Positions 11,801 through 24,775 of a stretch of 64,000 nucleotides of DNA are shown one piece after another. The notes beneath the pieces are model-generated. The model was not told where the DNA came from. It searched no databases and saw only the letters and a list, made by a program, of their open reading frames with translations. Location of the stretch: NCBI GenBank assembly GCA_000442125.1, contig KE546970.1:1542667-1606666 (forward strand), given 5' to 3'. Source of the DNA: Opeltia flavorubescens (Eukaryota > Ascomycota > Lecanoromycetes > Teloschistales > Teloschistaceae). The translations under genes and the position numbers were made by a program. Positions within the stretch are counted from its first letter, which is position 1. Each line of letters opens with the position of its first letter.

Positions 11801-14633
11801 ATTAATATAAACGCTAAATTTATAAATTTTCGATATATTATTATTATTAATATATATTATTTATTAAAAAATCGGATTATTATAATAATTACTATATTAT
11901 TTAATAGAAACTTTATATATTTTTATTAATATAGTTAGTAATTTTTTTTAAATTTACCGAACTATATTTTTATCTTTTTTATTTAATTAATTTTTTTATA
12001 ATTTATTATTTATAGGGTTTACACGAATATTATCTAGTAATATATCTAAAACTAATTATAATATATATACTAAATATAGTATATATACTAGTTTTAAGTT
12101 AAAATTATTATTATTTTCTAAAAAATCGCAATTTTTTTTAAAAATATTAATATATTATATAATATTCTAAAAATTTACTAAAATATCTTTAAATATTATT
12201 TTATTATTATTAGCATTATTTATAATAATAACTAGTATTTTTTTTTAAAATTTAAATTTTTAAAAGATTCCTTTAGCTATTTTTATAAAATATAAACTAG
12301 TATATTATTTTAAAATATATTTAAAACTAATAAAAACTTTATATTAATTCTAGATTTTATTAATAGAAAATATAATAATTAAGATATATAATTAATAGTT
12401 TTTTACCGATTAATAATTAAATATAATTAAAATTTTTATATATTAAAATAAACTATTAAATAATTATTTTTTAATATTATCTAAAAACTTAAATAAATAA
12501 TTTTAAAAAAATAATAAGCTAAATAATTTAATTATTTAATTAAAATATTAAAATATATAAAAATCTTTAATATTTTCTATTATAATAAAATTTTAATTTA
12601 TTATAATAATCTAATATAAAAACTAGATATTAAAATTCTCGCGTTTTATATTTTTTAAAAGAACCTTTTATTTAATAAACTAAAAGTTAAAAAAAATAAG
12701 TATATTTATATATAATATAGTAATTATTATAATAGTATTTAAATTAAATATATTCTATTTTTTTATAAATTTTAAAAAGTTATTTAAAAAAATTTATAAC
12801 TTTTTATTTTTTTTTTATATTTAAATATAGTAATATATATTTTAATTATATTTATTTTTTATCCGTTTATTAAATATATAAAAATTAATTTATATTATTT
12901 ATATATTATATTAAATTTTTTATTAAACGTTATAATATATTTTTAATAGTAATTTTATACTATTATTTTCTTATAATTACTTTNGTAAATATATTTAAAT
13001 TTTTTTTTTTTTATTATATTAGAAAAGTTTTATATTTTTTTTTATATAAAGGTAATTACGATTTAATTTACTAATAAATAATAAATTTATATTAAATTAT
13101 AATCTATTTAATTTTAAAAAAAAAATTTAAAAACTATTTAATATATTAAAAATTTAAAAAACCTTTTTATAATTATATAAAGAAAATATTAAAGTAAATA
13201 ATTATAAAAAAAAAATAAAAAACTATTAAAAAAAATAAAATTAATATATTTTTATTAATATATTATAAATTATTATTATATTAGTAAAATATAATACTAG
13301 TTATTTACTATTTTTTTTCTAATATTTTTTTTTTAAATTTATTTAAGGTTTTAAATTATTTTACTAGATTTTAATATTTATATTTAATTATTATTTACTA
13401 ATAAAAAAATAAATAATAATAATTAATATAATAATTTTTAAAATACTATAAATTAAATATTATAATTAATATTATAAATATTTTAATATTAAAATATTAA
13501 ATTAACTATTTAATATATAAAAGCCTAAATATTAAAATAAAAATAATTAAATAATATTAAACGATTTATATAAAAATCTAAAAAAAAAAAAAATATTTTT
13601 ATTATTTTTAAATTTTCTTTTATTATTTTTATTATTAATATTTCTACTATATTTATTTTTAAATTATATATTAAAAAAACCTTCGATTAATTAATTTTAA
13701 AGGCTTATATTAAAGTTTTCCTAAATATTTTTACTATTTATACCTAAATAAACTCGAAATATTATATAAAAATAATTAAAATAATATAACTCGATTTTAA
13801 AAATTATAAAGTCTATTAAAAATAATAAATTAGAATAGCTGAATAGTAGATTTTTTTTTAACTATTAAAAAACAACCGTTTAAAAAATTAAAAAAAAAAA
13901 TTATTTAAATTAATTAAATAAAAAATTTTATTAATATTTTAAAAATTAATTAAATAGAAAATTAAAAATAAAATTTAAATAATTATTAAATATTAAATCC
14001 TTCCTCGTATAATTTAAAAAAAAAAAAAAAAAAAGTAATATTATTTTTAAATATTTATAATAATTTTTATATTTATTTTTTAATTAATTTTTATATTCCG
14101 CGAAATTCGCTATTTATAAATATTAATTAAATTAATATTTTTTAAATAATTAATTTAGTAAATTATTCGCGAAATTTTTATTAAATTATAAAAAAAAAAT
14201 ATATATATTTAATTAAAAACTTTTAAAATTTTGTAAAAAACTATAAAAATATATTTAATATATTAATTTAAATATAAAATAATATTTTAAAATAATATAT
14301 TATATATTAATTATTTTAATATCTAATCTTTATATAATTTATATAAAAAAAGTAACTTTTTTTTTAAAAAATATAGTTTTAATAAAAAAAATATAAAGTA
14401 TATAAAGAATAAAAATTATATAATAGATTTAAAATAATTAAATATTTTATTATTATAATAATTACTATAATATTCTATTATAAAAATTAGACTAGAGTTT
14501 TAAATTAAATCCGACCTAACTCGCTAAAATTTTAATCTATATAAATTTTAGAAATTTATTAAAAATCTAATCTGAATTTAACCTATACCGGGTTGAATAT
14601 AAATTAGGTATAGATTTTTTCAATTTATTCCGA
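5849..14633. mobile_element. Probable 8.8-kb element with inverted ends, heavily RIPped
   Basis: The 15-base word TCGGAATAAATTGAA at 5849 reappears inverted at 14619-14633. Both ends also hold a CCTATACGGGTTG-like word and, further in, a TAGTAATTATTATAATAAT word in mirrored position (near 6010 and 14455). Between the ends the palindrome ATTATAATAATTATTATAAT or a near copy recurs about a dozen times and is not seen in the neighbouring retroelement. This suits a large DNA transposon with terminal and subterminal repeats. No transposase can be read, so the class is unknown. Alternatively the two ends are independent copies of a small repeat. Confidence 0.4.
7985..8340. repeat. Three tandem ~112-bp units, RIPped
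   Basis: Three diverged units each hold a T-rich run (TTTTATTTTTTTTTTATT type) followed by CTATTATAATAATTATTTTAAT. The shared core starts near 8082, 8196 and 8307, giving spacings of 114 and 111 bases. It lies inside the probable 8.8-kb element. Confidence 0.6.
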
Positions 14634-14906
14634 CGAGTAATTTTAAATAAAATACGCCTAATTAGTATATAGTAATATAAAGATTGTATTTAGTATTTAT
14701 CTGCTAGAGTATATTAGTATTTTTATTTTATAGACGATATTATTTAAATATATTAAATTGCTATAACTATTTATTTTTTTATTTTTTATTTTTAATTTTA
14801 GAAATTAGACTAAATTTATATACGCTATACGGCTTTACCTAGCTATAGCGCTATTAATACTAATTAGATTCTTATAAAAAGTATATATACGGAAAACGCT
14901 CGTTAT

Positions 14907-15203
14907 TATTACTATTAAGCTATAGGAGCAGTTAGTATTTGGACCCTAGGTGGATATTATATAATAGAGATAATATATTAAGTTATTAGTACAGCGGGCT
15001 TTTTAAAAGGCCTAAGCGGGGTTATTTAAATAATTACTATCTAGTATAAAGTAAATATATTTTTAGATATATAGNGATCCCCTTTACTTTTTACTAGAAA
15101 ATAAAAATTAGTTTTTTAATATATTTAAATATATACGCTATAAATAGTTCTTTTATAGTAGTTTACGCTTTTAAATTAATTTAATTATATTTAATATATT
15201 ATA
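14907..15203 (+). repeat. 5' LTR of the fossil Gypsy element
   Basis: 297 bases matching 23845-24141 along the whole length without an obvious indel. The ends fit the usual LTR end pair after RIP. Boundaries are fixed by the GTTAT target duplication and by the empty site preserved in the opposite arm of the host foldback element. Confidence 0.88.
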
Positions 15204-18200
15204 GTTTTAACTTTTTATTTTCTTTATATTTAAAGGCCCGGATTACTATTAAAAATATCTATTAAAAAAGCTCGCGGTTATAATAAAAATAGGAATAATA
15301 GTAATAATATAATTACTAACTTCTAGGATTTAAATATTTAATCGAAAACTATATATATAGACCTAATAAACGGATCTTCTAGTATAACTAATCTAATAAT
15401 TCTTTAGGATAAATATATTATAGAGCTATTTAATAACGCTATAGAATTATAATAAAATAATAGTATTTCTTTAGCGGAACCGATACCGGGTTTTAATACT
15501 TATCGTTATAAAAGCAAGAAGTTAATATATAATATAACTCTATTCCTTTTATTATTTAGTTTAGGTAATAATAGTTATAATAATAGTAATTCCTTAAATA
15601 TATCTTTAAACGCGTAAACGGAACGGAAAATTAAAAATTTAAAATATAAAATAGAAAAGGCTATTAAATATACTCGTCGCTTTAAAAAAACTAGAGTAGT
15701 TTATTAATAAGCTTAAATAATACTCTAAAAGCTTTATATATCTATTAGTATATCTATTCCTATTATTCCGTTTAATAATACTAAACCTTCTATTATTATA
15801 AGGCCGAAAGATATTAAGCTAGTTTTTTTACTAAATTATCCGCTGAAAAATAACTTTACTAGCTATTAAATATAGGTATTATAAACGGATATAATATTTA
15901 AATTATTATAAAATTCGTTCCTAATAAATAAAATAAAGATCCGGTTTATTATATTATTATTAAAAGGTAACCCTTTAATATAATAAATTTAATATATAAA
16001 AATAGATAGAATTAATATAAACTAGCTTAATTTTTATAAATAACTATTTAATTTTTTATTAAATAAAAAAAGCCGATCTTTAAACTTTTTATTAAAGTAT
16101 TATATATTAAAATAGAATATAATAACGCTATAAAAGTTCTATAACTAGATAAAAATACTTAAAAATTAATTACCGGAGTTATTAAAAAAATAATATATAA
16201 TAAATTTTATTATAAAACTTAAACGCGATATTTAAACGCTAGTATATTAGTTTAAATATATATTTAAAAATAAAATAAAAAATAAATAAATAGCTTTAAC
16301 AACTTATATAAAAGGTATTATAAAAGGTACTAATATAAGTACCTTTTATAAAAAGCTTTTTTTTTCGAATTAAAATAGCTAGAATAATTAGATTTTAAAA
16401 AAGTTTTACGGTAATTATATAAGGGATAAATAAAAATAAAATAATTATAAATTCTATAACGAGCCTTTTATAGGATTAAAAAATAGTAAAAATATTAGTT
16501 TAAAGGGTTTAAACTAAATAAAATATTATAATTATTATAAAAAGGGTTATTACTCTATTAATTACCTTTATACAAAAAAATTAATAAAAAAGGTATTTAT
16601 TAAAGGTACTAAATCTAGCGCTAATAAAGATTTTAATATAGTTTTAAAAAATAATTAAATTTAAACGAAATTTTAACGTTTAAATATCGTTTAATTAAAG
16701 TAATAAAAGGAATTAAAATAATACCCCGGTTTTATATAGATAATTAGATTAAAAGGGCTTCTATATTACTAAATATAGGGTTAAATATTAACTATATCTT
16801 ATAAACTAAAGTAATAGAATAGGGCCTTACTTTAATAAATACTAGTCGTTTTATATTAAACTAGCTCCGGAATTAGTAGTATTATTATTATAGGATCTAT
16901 AATCTTAAATAGATTTATATTAATAGCTAAAGTATAAAATAAATAATTTCTATTATTTTTTTCTATACTATCGATTTAAATAAATATAATATAATTTTAA
17001 ATATTTTAAAAATTTATAAAGCTAGCCTACTTATTAATATATAGGNTATAGAATAGCGCTTTTCTATTAAAGTTAATTAAATATAAATAAATTATTTATA
17101 AATCTTTAAACGATTCCTAAAAGTATATTTTATTATATACGCCTTAATAGTATCGGCGGTAAAGGATTTAATTAATATTAATAATATAAAAATTTTATAT
17201 TAGATTAAAAGCTTTAAGCTTATATTTTCTATAATAAAATTAAGTAAGTTATTTTAATTAAAATCTAGTAATTATACTATTAATTTAATAAAGGGTAAAA
17301 AACCGTTATATAAATTAATATATAACCTATTAAATAATAAGTTAAAAGAATTACGCTAATATTTTAAAAAAGCCCTTAAAAAAGGCTGAATTTAATATTT
17401 AATCTCGCCTATAGGAGCTTTTATCCTATTCGTACTAAAGAAAGATGGTAAATTACGCCTATATATAGATTACTATAGCCTAAATACGGTAATAATTAAG
17501 AATCGGTATCCGCTTCTATTAATTATTAAAATTTTAGATTATTTATATAGCGTAAAAAGGTTTACAAAGATAGATATATATAATACCTACTATTAGATTA
17601 GAATTAAGTAAAAAAACAAATAAAAAATAGTATTTTATATTAAATATAGGTATTTTAAATATTTTATTATATTTTTTAGCCTAGTAAATACTTTTATAAC
17701 CTTTTAAATATATATTAATAAAGCGTTAATAGAAATAGTTAATATCTTTTATATAGTATATCTAGATAATATCCTAGTATATTTAAATTCCGAAGAGAAA
17801 TATTAAAAATATATTCGTATAATTTTACGCTAGCTCCGCGAATACTAATTATTCCTAAATCTAAAGAAATATATATTTAATATAGAATAGCTGGAGTTTC
17901 TAGAATATATTATATTATCTAAAAGAGTAGAAATAAACTCTAAAAGAATAAATATAATTTAGAATTAGTCTATTCCGAAATTATATAAAGATATTTAAAT
18001 ATTTCTAAACCTAATAAATTTCTATCGGCGATTTATTAAATATTATTTAAAAATTATAGCGTTTATAATTAACCTATTAATCGGTATAAAAAATAATAAA
18101 AAACTAGAGTTATTAAAATAAAATAATACCGCTTAAAAAGTCTTTAAAAAGTTAAAAAGGGCTTTTATTATAATACCGTTATTAAAGTATTTCGATTTAA

Positions 18201-21173
18201 TATATAAAATTCGGATTAAAATAGATATTTTAGATTTTAGTATTTCTAGTATTATAATTTAACTAGATAATAATAAGGTCTATTATCTAGTAGTTTTCTA
18301 GTCGAAGAAGATAATAATAGTCGAATAAAATTATAAAATTTATAATTAAAAGCTACTCGCTATTATTAAAGTCTTTAAATAATAGTAGTACTATTTTAAA
18401 AAAGCTTAATATACTATTAAAGTATAATTAAATTATAATAATCTAAAAGGATTTATATATATTAAATAATTTAATAGTAGATAATAGTACTAAATTATAA
18501 AATTAATAGCTATAAATTTCGAGATTTTTTATTAAACTAGAAAGTTAAATCTAGTAGATCCTCTATTAAAAAGATTAGATTATTAAAGAGTTAACTCTAA
18601 AATTTTAACGATAATACCTATATTATAATAAAAGCTATTTTTTACCAATAATATATTATTTATACTAATAGTAGTAAAAAAAATAAAGGTAGTATATTTA
18701 TATAAAAAATATAAAAAAAGGTTTAAAAAATTTTTATTAAAAATTAATACCTTTAAAAAATTTAATAGTAGTCTACCGATCTAAAAATTTTATAATATAT
18801 TAGCGCTAATAATACTTTATAAAAGCCCTATTAAAGGCCTTTAAAAGAGAGACCTATCTTTTAATAAAAAAAGTATAATAAATTCTACTACTAGAATAGC
18901 TAGTTATAAATAGTATATTCTATATTAGATAGTAAAAGATATTATTTTTAGCGAAACGGCTTATAATAATAGCTCGATAAATATAAAAGAAATAATTTTA
19001 TAGCTTTAGCGGGATAATAATCTCGTTATTATTAGAAAATATAATATTAAAAACGCTTATAAAAAGAATTCTAAATATATAAAAGCTAGATTATAGAATT
19101 TAAAAATAAAAAGCAAGTTATTATTCTATAGGTCCTTATATATTCTAAAAGATTCTATTATTCGTACGAAGTTTATAATAAAATATTATAATAACCTTTT
19201 AACTAGGTATTTTAGAGCGGAACGGATAATAAAACTACTTTACCGCTATTATTAATAGTTTAATTTAAATAAAAAGGTTAAAAAATATATATAAATATAT
19301 AATATTTATTAATAGGTAAAAATATACTAGTATAAGCTATATAATAAGCTATAGTCTCTTTTTATTTCTAATAATTTATATTAAAAAATTGCTTTAGATT
19401 TTATAACGGGATTACTACTATCGAAATATTATATAGGTATAACTAATACCGTATTAATTATAGTAGACCGGTATTTAAAGATAGCTATATATATTTTTTA
19501 TATAAAGACTATAAATACTATAAAATTTATAGACTTTTTCTTCGAAATAGTAATCTATAAAAGGATTATACTAAAAGGTATTATTAGCGATAAAAACTTA
19601 TTATTTATAAACGAATTCTAGTCTAAAATCTACTACCGTCTAAAAATAAAAAAGAAATTAAATACTGTTTTTTATCTATAAATAGATAATTAAACGGAGC
19701 GCTAGAATTAATTATTAGAATATTACTTTCGGATTTATTTAAACGAGGAGTAATTTAATTAAATAAAGATTTTTTTTATTATAGAATTTATATATAATAA
19801 TAGTATTTATTCTACTATTAATAAAATACCGTTTTTTTTAATAATTAAAGTATACCCGGACCTAGAATTTAATATTACGAATAATATTTATAAAAAGAAA
19901 GCTTATAAAATTAGTATACTAATAGTAAAAAAATATATAAAGGAATTAATAAAGTTATATAAAAAGCTAAACTAAAAATAATAAAAGGTATAAAAAAAAT
20001 AGGCGAAATATTATAATCGTTCCTATATAGATATAGAGTTTAATCTAGGCAATATAGTATTTTTATTATTAAAAAACTTAAAATTAAAAAAGCCGTTTAA
20101 AAAACTCGTTTATTATTATACCGGACTATATTATATTAAAAAATATATTAATTTCTAAATATATAAATTATTATTACCGCCTAATTCGCGTATTTATAAT
20201 ATCTTCTATATTTTTTTATTAGAGAAGTATTAGTAGAAAAAAAAATAAAAGGTTTTTTAATACCTACTTTTAGAATTTATAGATAATAAGCTAGAATAAA
20301 AAATAAAAATAATCCTAAATAAGCGTATTAAAGAATTTAAAAATAAGGCGGAATAGTATTTAATTAGCTGGATAGGTTGGTTAAAAAAGTATAATTTATA
20401 ATAACCGAAATTAGATTTAATAAATACTAAAAATTTAATAAAAAAGTTTAATTAAAGTTATAAGGAACCGCTAAAAAAATATAGGAGGAAAAGCTGAATA
20501 TTTTAGTTATATTAGCCGCTATTTTTTTTAAAGTTTTTAATAGGTCTTTTACGGGCTTTAATAACGTTATATCTAAATAAAAAATAAGTATAGAAAAAAA
20601 AAAAAAAAAATAATATAAATAACGAAATTTATATTAAATCTCTAGAAGTTAATTAGTTTATTTAAAAAAAACTTATTAAATATAAATTAAAAACGAATTT
20701 AAAATAGTAAATAAAGTTTATTAAACTAAAATTTAAGCCTATTTAATAAAATAAACGCTTATTAGTGGTTATATTCTATTCAGTCTTTTTATATTATATT
20801 TCTATATATTATTCTACGATTTATTATATTTTTTTATTCTATAACTTACTATACTCCTTTATTTTATAATTTACCGCGTTCTTTTATATTAATAAACTCT
20901 CGGTCTATTTTTTTATATTAGCCCCGTTAGCTAATAAAACTTTATTAACGATTTTATTAATAATTATATAATAATAAAAAATAATATAGCTCTTTAAAAT
21001 CTTCAGTATTTTAAAAATTTTAGATATTTTTAAAGTTTAAAGACTTTAAAGCCTCTTTTATAATATTAAATAAACCTATTCTATTAGTAAAATAGATAGT
21101 CTAAAAAATAAAGGTTTTATACCGGAGGCTCCTTTTTCTTTTATTATATATATCCTCCTTTATATTTCCTTCG

Positions 21174-21285
21174 TTAGTATTTCTATTAGTAGTCCCCTTT
21201 ATTAGTATTTCTATTAGTAGTCCTTTTTATTAGTATTTCTATTAATAGTTCCTTTTATTAATATTTTTATTAGTAGCTTATTATT
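21174..21285. repeat. 28-bp tandem repeat, four units
   Basis: TTAGTATTTCTATTAG followed by TAGTCCCCTTTA recurs at 21174, 21202, 21230 and 21258 with exact 28-base spacing and light divergence. It lies in the non-pol 3' part of the fossil retroelement. Confidence 0.85.
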
Positions 21286-23844
21286 AGTTTAGTATAGGAA
21301 AAAATTGGTAGCTATAAGGATATTATTAGCATTAAAGAATTAAAAAAGTTAGTAATAATAGTATTATTCGATTAAAAAGGTATTATTTAATTTATTTTTT
21401 CCTTTTTAAAAATATTATTTAATTTATTCCTTCTTTTTTTAAAACGCTATAGCTGAAATTTTTAAAGCGTTATAGTCGAAGCCGTTTTTTATTATCGTAC
21501 TAATTTTTATATATTCTAGACTAATTTAAAGGCGATAGAGTAGAATATAAATCTATAGTTTATAATATTAAAGTAAATTATAGATCTATATCTACCTTTT
21601 ACTAAATTGTACCTTTAAATTAGCCGTTTTTTACTATATTTTTTCCGCTCGCCGGTATAGCTATTTCTTCTACTTTTTTATTTAATTTAAAGTTGCTTTT
21701 AGCTTTAATAGGTTATTTAACTAGATAGATAATAAAAAACAGCCTATAATAGTCGGCGCTTTAATATTTAATTCTAGAGGCTTTAATAAAACCGGGTTTT
21801 ACAACCGCTAAAAAAAATTAATAAAAAAATATAAAGTTTAATATAATAAATATACTAGATTTAATAGGCTAACCGGCCCTTTTATAAAAATAGACTACTT
21901 TTAATTAGTCTAGCTACTATTTAAAACCTTCTTTAAATCGTTATTAAAAACTAATTATTATTCTAAATCTAGATAAAATTCTCGCCGGAGCTAAATAATA
22001 TAATAAACTACCGCTTTATACTATTTAACTACCGACTGGTTTAAAGTAAAATTATTAAAGAGGTCGGCTTTTAAAAATATATAGGGTAATATTAAAAACT
22101 TTAATATAAATCTAATAATAAATTTAATAAAAAGATTAATTAATATTAAATCCGGGTAAACTATTATTAAAAGTTATATAAAGAATAATAAAAGCCGTAT
22201 TAAATTTTATTAACTAAATTCCTAACTATTAAATACCGCTTCTACTATAGAAGGTACTTTATCTAAAAATAATTAACTAAAACCTAATAGTAAAATTTTA
22301 TTATACTAGCTATAGATTAATAGTAAATAAATTAAAAGTAAAAAATTTAGTAATAATTTACTATAATATAATAAAGGTTTATTTTTATTACTACTAATTA
22401 TTATAGATTCGAATCTTTTTTTTCTTTTTTTATTTCTTTTATCTATACCGTTTAAACGGACCTCCTTTTTTTATAAAAAAATATTTATTATATAAAAGCT
22501 ATTAAAGCGAGTAGGATTAAATATACGGGTTTATTTATAAAATTCCTAATTTTATAAAAACTTTTAAAATTTATTATTAAATTATTTAGAATTTTAAAAT
22601 AGAGCTTTTCCTATTAAAAAATTTAAAAAGAAATCTTTATTTTAGTCTATAAATAAACCTCGGCCGCGAAAAAATAAATTTAAACCTAGATAAAAAAGAT
22701 AATAAACTTTTATAAATATAAATAATTAATAACCTATATATAATATACTATTCTCCTATTTTAACTCGCGTATTTATTATTTAAAATTACGGATTTTTTA
22801 ATAAAAGTCTTTCTATTTAATAAGATCCCGACGGGTCTTATATAAAAGTTTATTATTATAAGTTAATAATAAATTAGTCTAGCTACTAGTTAAGTTTACG
22901 CTTTAATTATAAATCTAGAAATTTTAAGCTATTTTTACTAGCTTTTTATTTATAGAGGGTATAAGGTTTTATTTTTAAATAATATTTAAATATTTCTAAA
23001 TATATTTAAAATATTTCTATATTATTAGGCGTATAAAGTAAAAAATCTAAATAAAATTAATATAAAATAATCGATATATTAGTAAACTTACTATTAAATA
23101 ACTTTAAATATTTTTATAATTCTAGCGGTATATATAATATAAAAGCTTTATATACTCCTTCCGGTATAATATATATAGAATTTTATTATTAAAAAACGCA
23201 GCTTCTAGTAGCGCGCGGAAATAATAATTATATAATAAAAACTTTATATCGAATTAGATTATAATTTAAATAATTATTTAAATTTTAAATTATTATATAA
23301 AAACTTTATCTATTAAAAAGTAAATATAAAAATAAAAGAAATTTATTATTAATATTTCTAAAAACTTCACTATTAATAGATTTACTACTATTAAATAAAC
23401 TATTAAATATTATAATATTTATAATAATTAGTAAAAAAGAAAAAAAGGAAAATTTTTATAAAAATTTATATTTATCTATTAATATAATTACTAGCCCCTT
23501 CTATATTATACTAGAGTAAAATTTATATATTAAATAAAAAAGAATTTTTAACCCTTTTAACTATAATAATAATATAGCGTTTTTCCTACTTTTTTTCTAT
23601 TTATAAAGGTATATATAACGCTATAAATCTTTAACGGGCCTTTAACAGAATTTTAATAATAGAAAAATAACGGAAACTAGTAACTATTTCTATAATTAAT
23701 AGTATTACTATAAATAACTCTTTTCCTTTTTTTTTTTATTAAATTTTAGACGGTTTTTAATAAATATTTATTTAAGTATTTTAAACAGCTTAAATTACTT
23801 TTAAACTTTAATACTAAAGTTAATATTTTAAAAAAGGAGATAAT

Positions 23845-24141
23845 TATTACTATTAAACTATAGGAGTAGTTAGTATTTAGACTCTAGGTAGATATTATAT
23901 AATAGAGATAATATATTAAATTACTAGTATAGCGGGCCCTTTAAAAAGTCTAAGCGGGGTTATTTAAATAATTACTACCTAGTATAGAATAAATATATTT
24001 TTAAGTATATAGCGATCCCCTTTATTTTCTACTAGAAAGTAAGAATTAGTTCTTTAATATATCTAAATATATACGCTATAGATAATTCTTCTATAGTAGT
24101 TTACGCTTCTAAATTGGTTTAATTGCACCTAGTATATTATA
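23845..24141 (+). repeat. 3' LTR of the fossil Gypsy element
   Basis: Partner of the LTR at 14907-15203. It is preceded by a purine-rich run (AAAAAAGGAGA at about 23830-23840) in the place of a polypurine tract and followed by the target duplication GTTAT. Confidence 0.88.
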
Positions 24142-24775
24142 GTTATACGCTTTTAAATAAATTTTTTTATACTAAAAACTAATAAAATAACGATATATTA
24201 TTTAACTATAAAATTTTATTAAAAATTTAAAGGGGGTTTTTATTTATAAAAGGGCTAAATTTTAATTATTTTTAATCGGGTTTAAAACATTTAACTATTA
24301 TTATAAAAAACTAAAACGCTAAACTTTTAATATTTTATTAATAACAGTAAGTTTATTAAATTTAAAACGTCTATTATATTATTTAATACTATAAGTTTTA
24401 TAGTTAAATAATTTATTATATTCTTATTATATTATAATATAAAGTAGCTCGTTTAAAAGCGTATAACAAGCGCTTTCCGTGTATATACTTTTTATAGGAA
24501 TCTGGCCAGTATTCGTGGTATTGTGGCTAGGTAAAGCTGTATAGTTAAGCCAATCCTGGTTTATAAAAAGTTAAAATGAAAAAATAAAATAGTTATGGCA
24601 ATCTGGCACACCTGGGCGACCATAAGGTAGATGGAGATTACCGAATTAGGAAATTCTGAAGCTTGCGACGAATGCCGATGCTAGCCGTCATATGTCAACC
24701 ACATACCGGTGGAAGTACTTCATCTACCCATTGAGTCTCCACCGTCTTTTAGTATCATGTTTGATCAACAGTATT

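Larger units (their letters stand above)
14907..24141 (+). mobile_element. Fossil Ty3/Gypsy LTR retrotransposon (chromovirus-like)
   Basis: A 9.2-kb element flanked by a 5-bp target duplication GTTAT (14902-14906 and 24142-24146) and inserted in the left arm of a foldback element. In order: 5' LTR; a gag-like region with a zinc-knuckle trace near 16520; reverse transcriptase traces about 17400-17900, recognisable as the Ty3/Gypsy type; integrase traces about 19200-19950; and a chromodomain-like trace about 20340-20430; then an unusually long 3.3-kb stretch and the 3' LTR. Order and chromodomain indicate a chromovirus. It is a dead fossil, broken in very many places by RIP. Age cannot be taken from LTR divergence, because the differences are RIP-type transitions. 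Confidence 0.9.
3612..24470. repeat. AT-rich, RIP-saturated repeat block
   Basis: Base composition changes sharply just left of 3620 and again near 24470. Inside, G+C is very low and CA and TG dinucleotides are almost absent, while CG, CC and CT survive; this is the mark of RIP, which turns CpA into TpA. Exceptions are few (for example near 5885, 5925, 7220 and 12010). No intact gene was found; the open frame at 3622-3951 is compositional. The block contains several repeat elements listed separately. Such blocks in ascomycetes are normally H3K9-methylated, which is inference here. Confidence 0.93.
14715..24630. mobile_element. Foldback / MITE-like element split by a retrotransposon
   Basis: The sequence around 14715-14906 matches the reverse complement of about 24460-24630; differences are nearly all C/T or G/A. 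Aligned words include GCTTTACCTAGC, GATTCCTATAAAAAGTATA and CGGAAAGCGC. The left arm continues on the far side of the retroelement (ACGCTTTTAAA at 24147 matches the right arm's inner part). Taking the retroelement out gives a unit of roughly 680 bp with arms of 170-290 bp. No coding sequence is seen in it. The left arm is RIPped throughout, while the outer right arm keeps normal composition. Confidence 0.7.
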
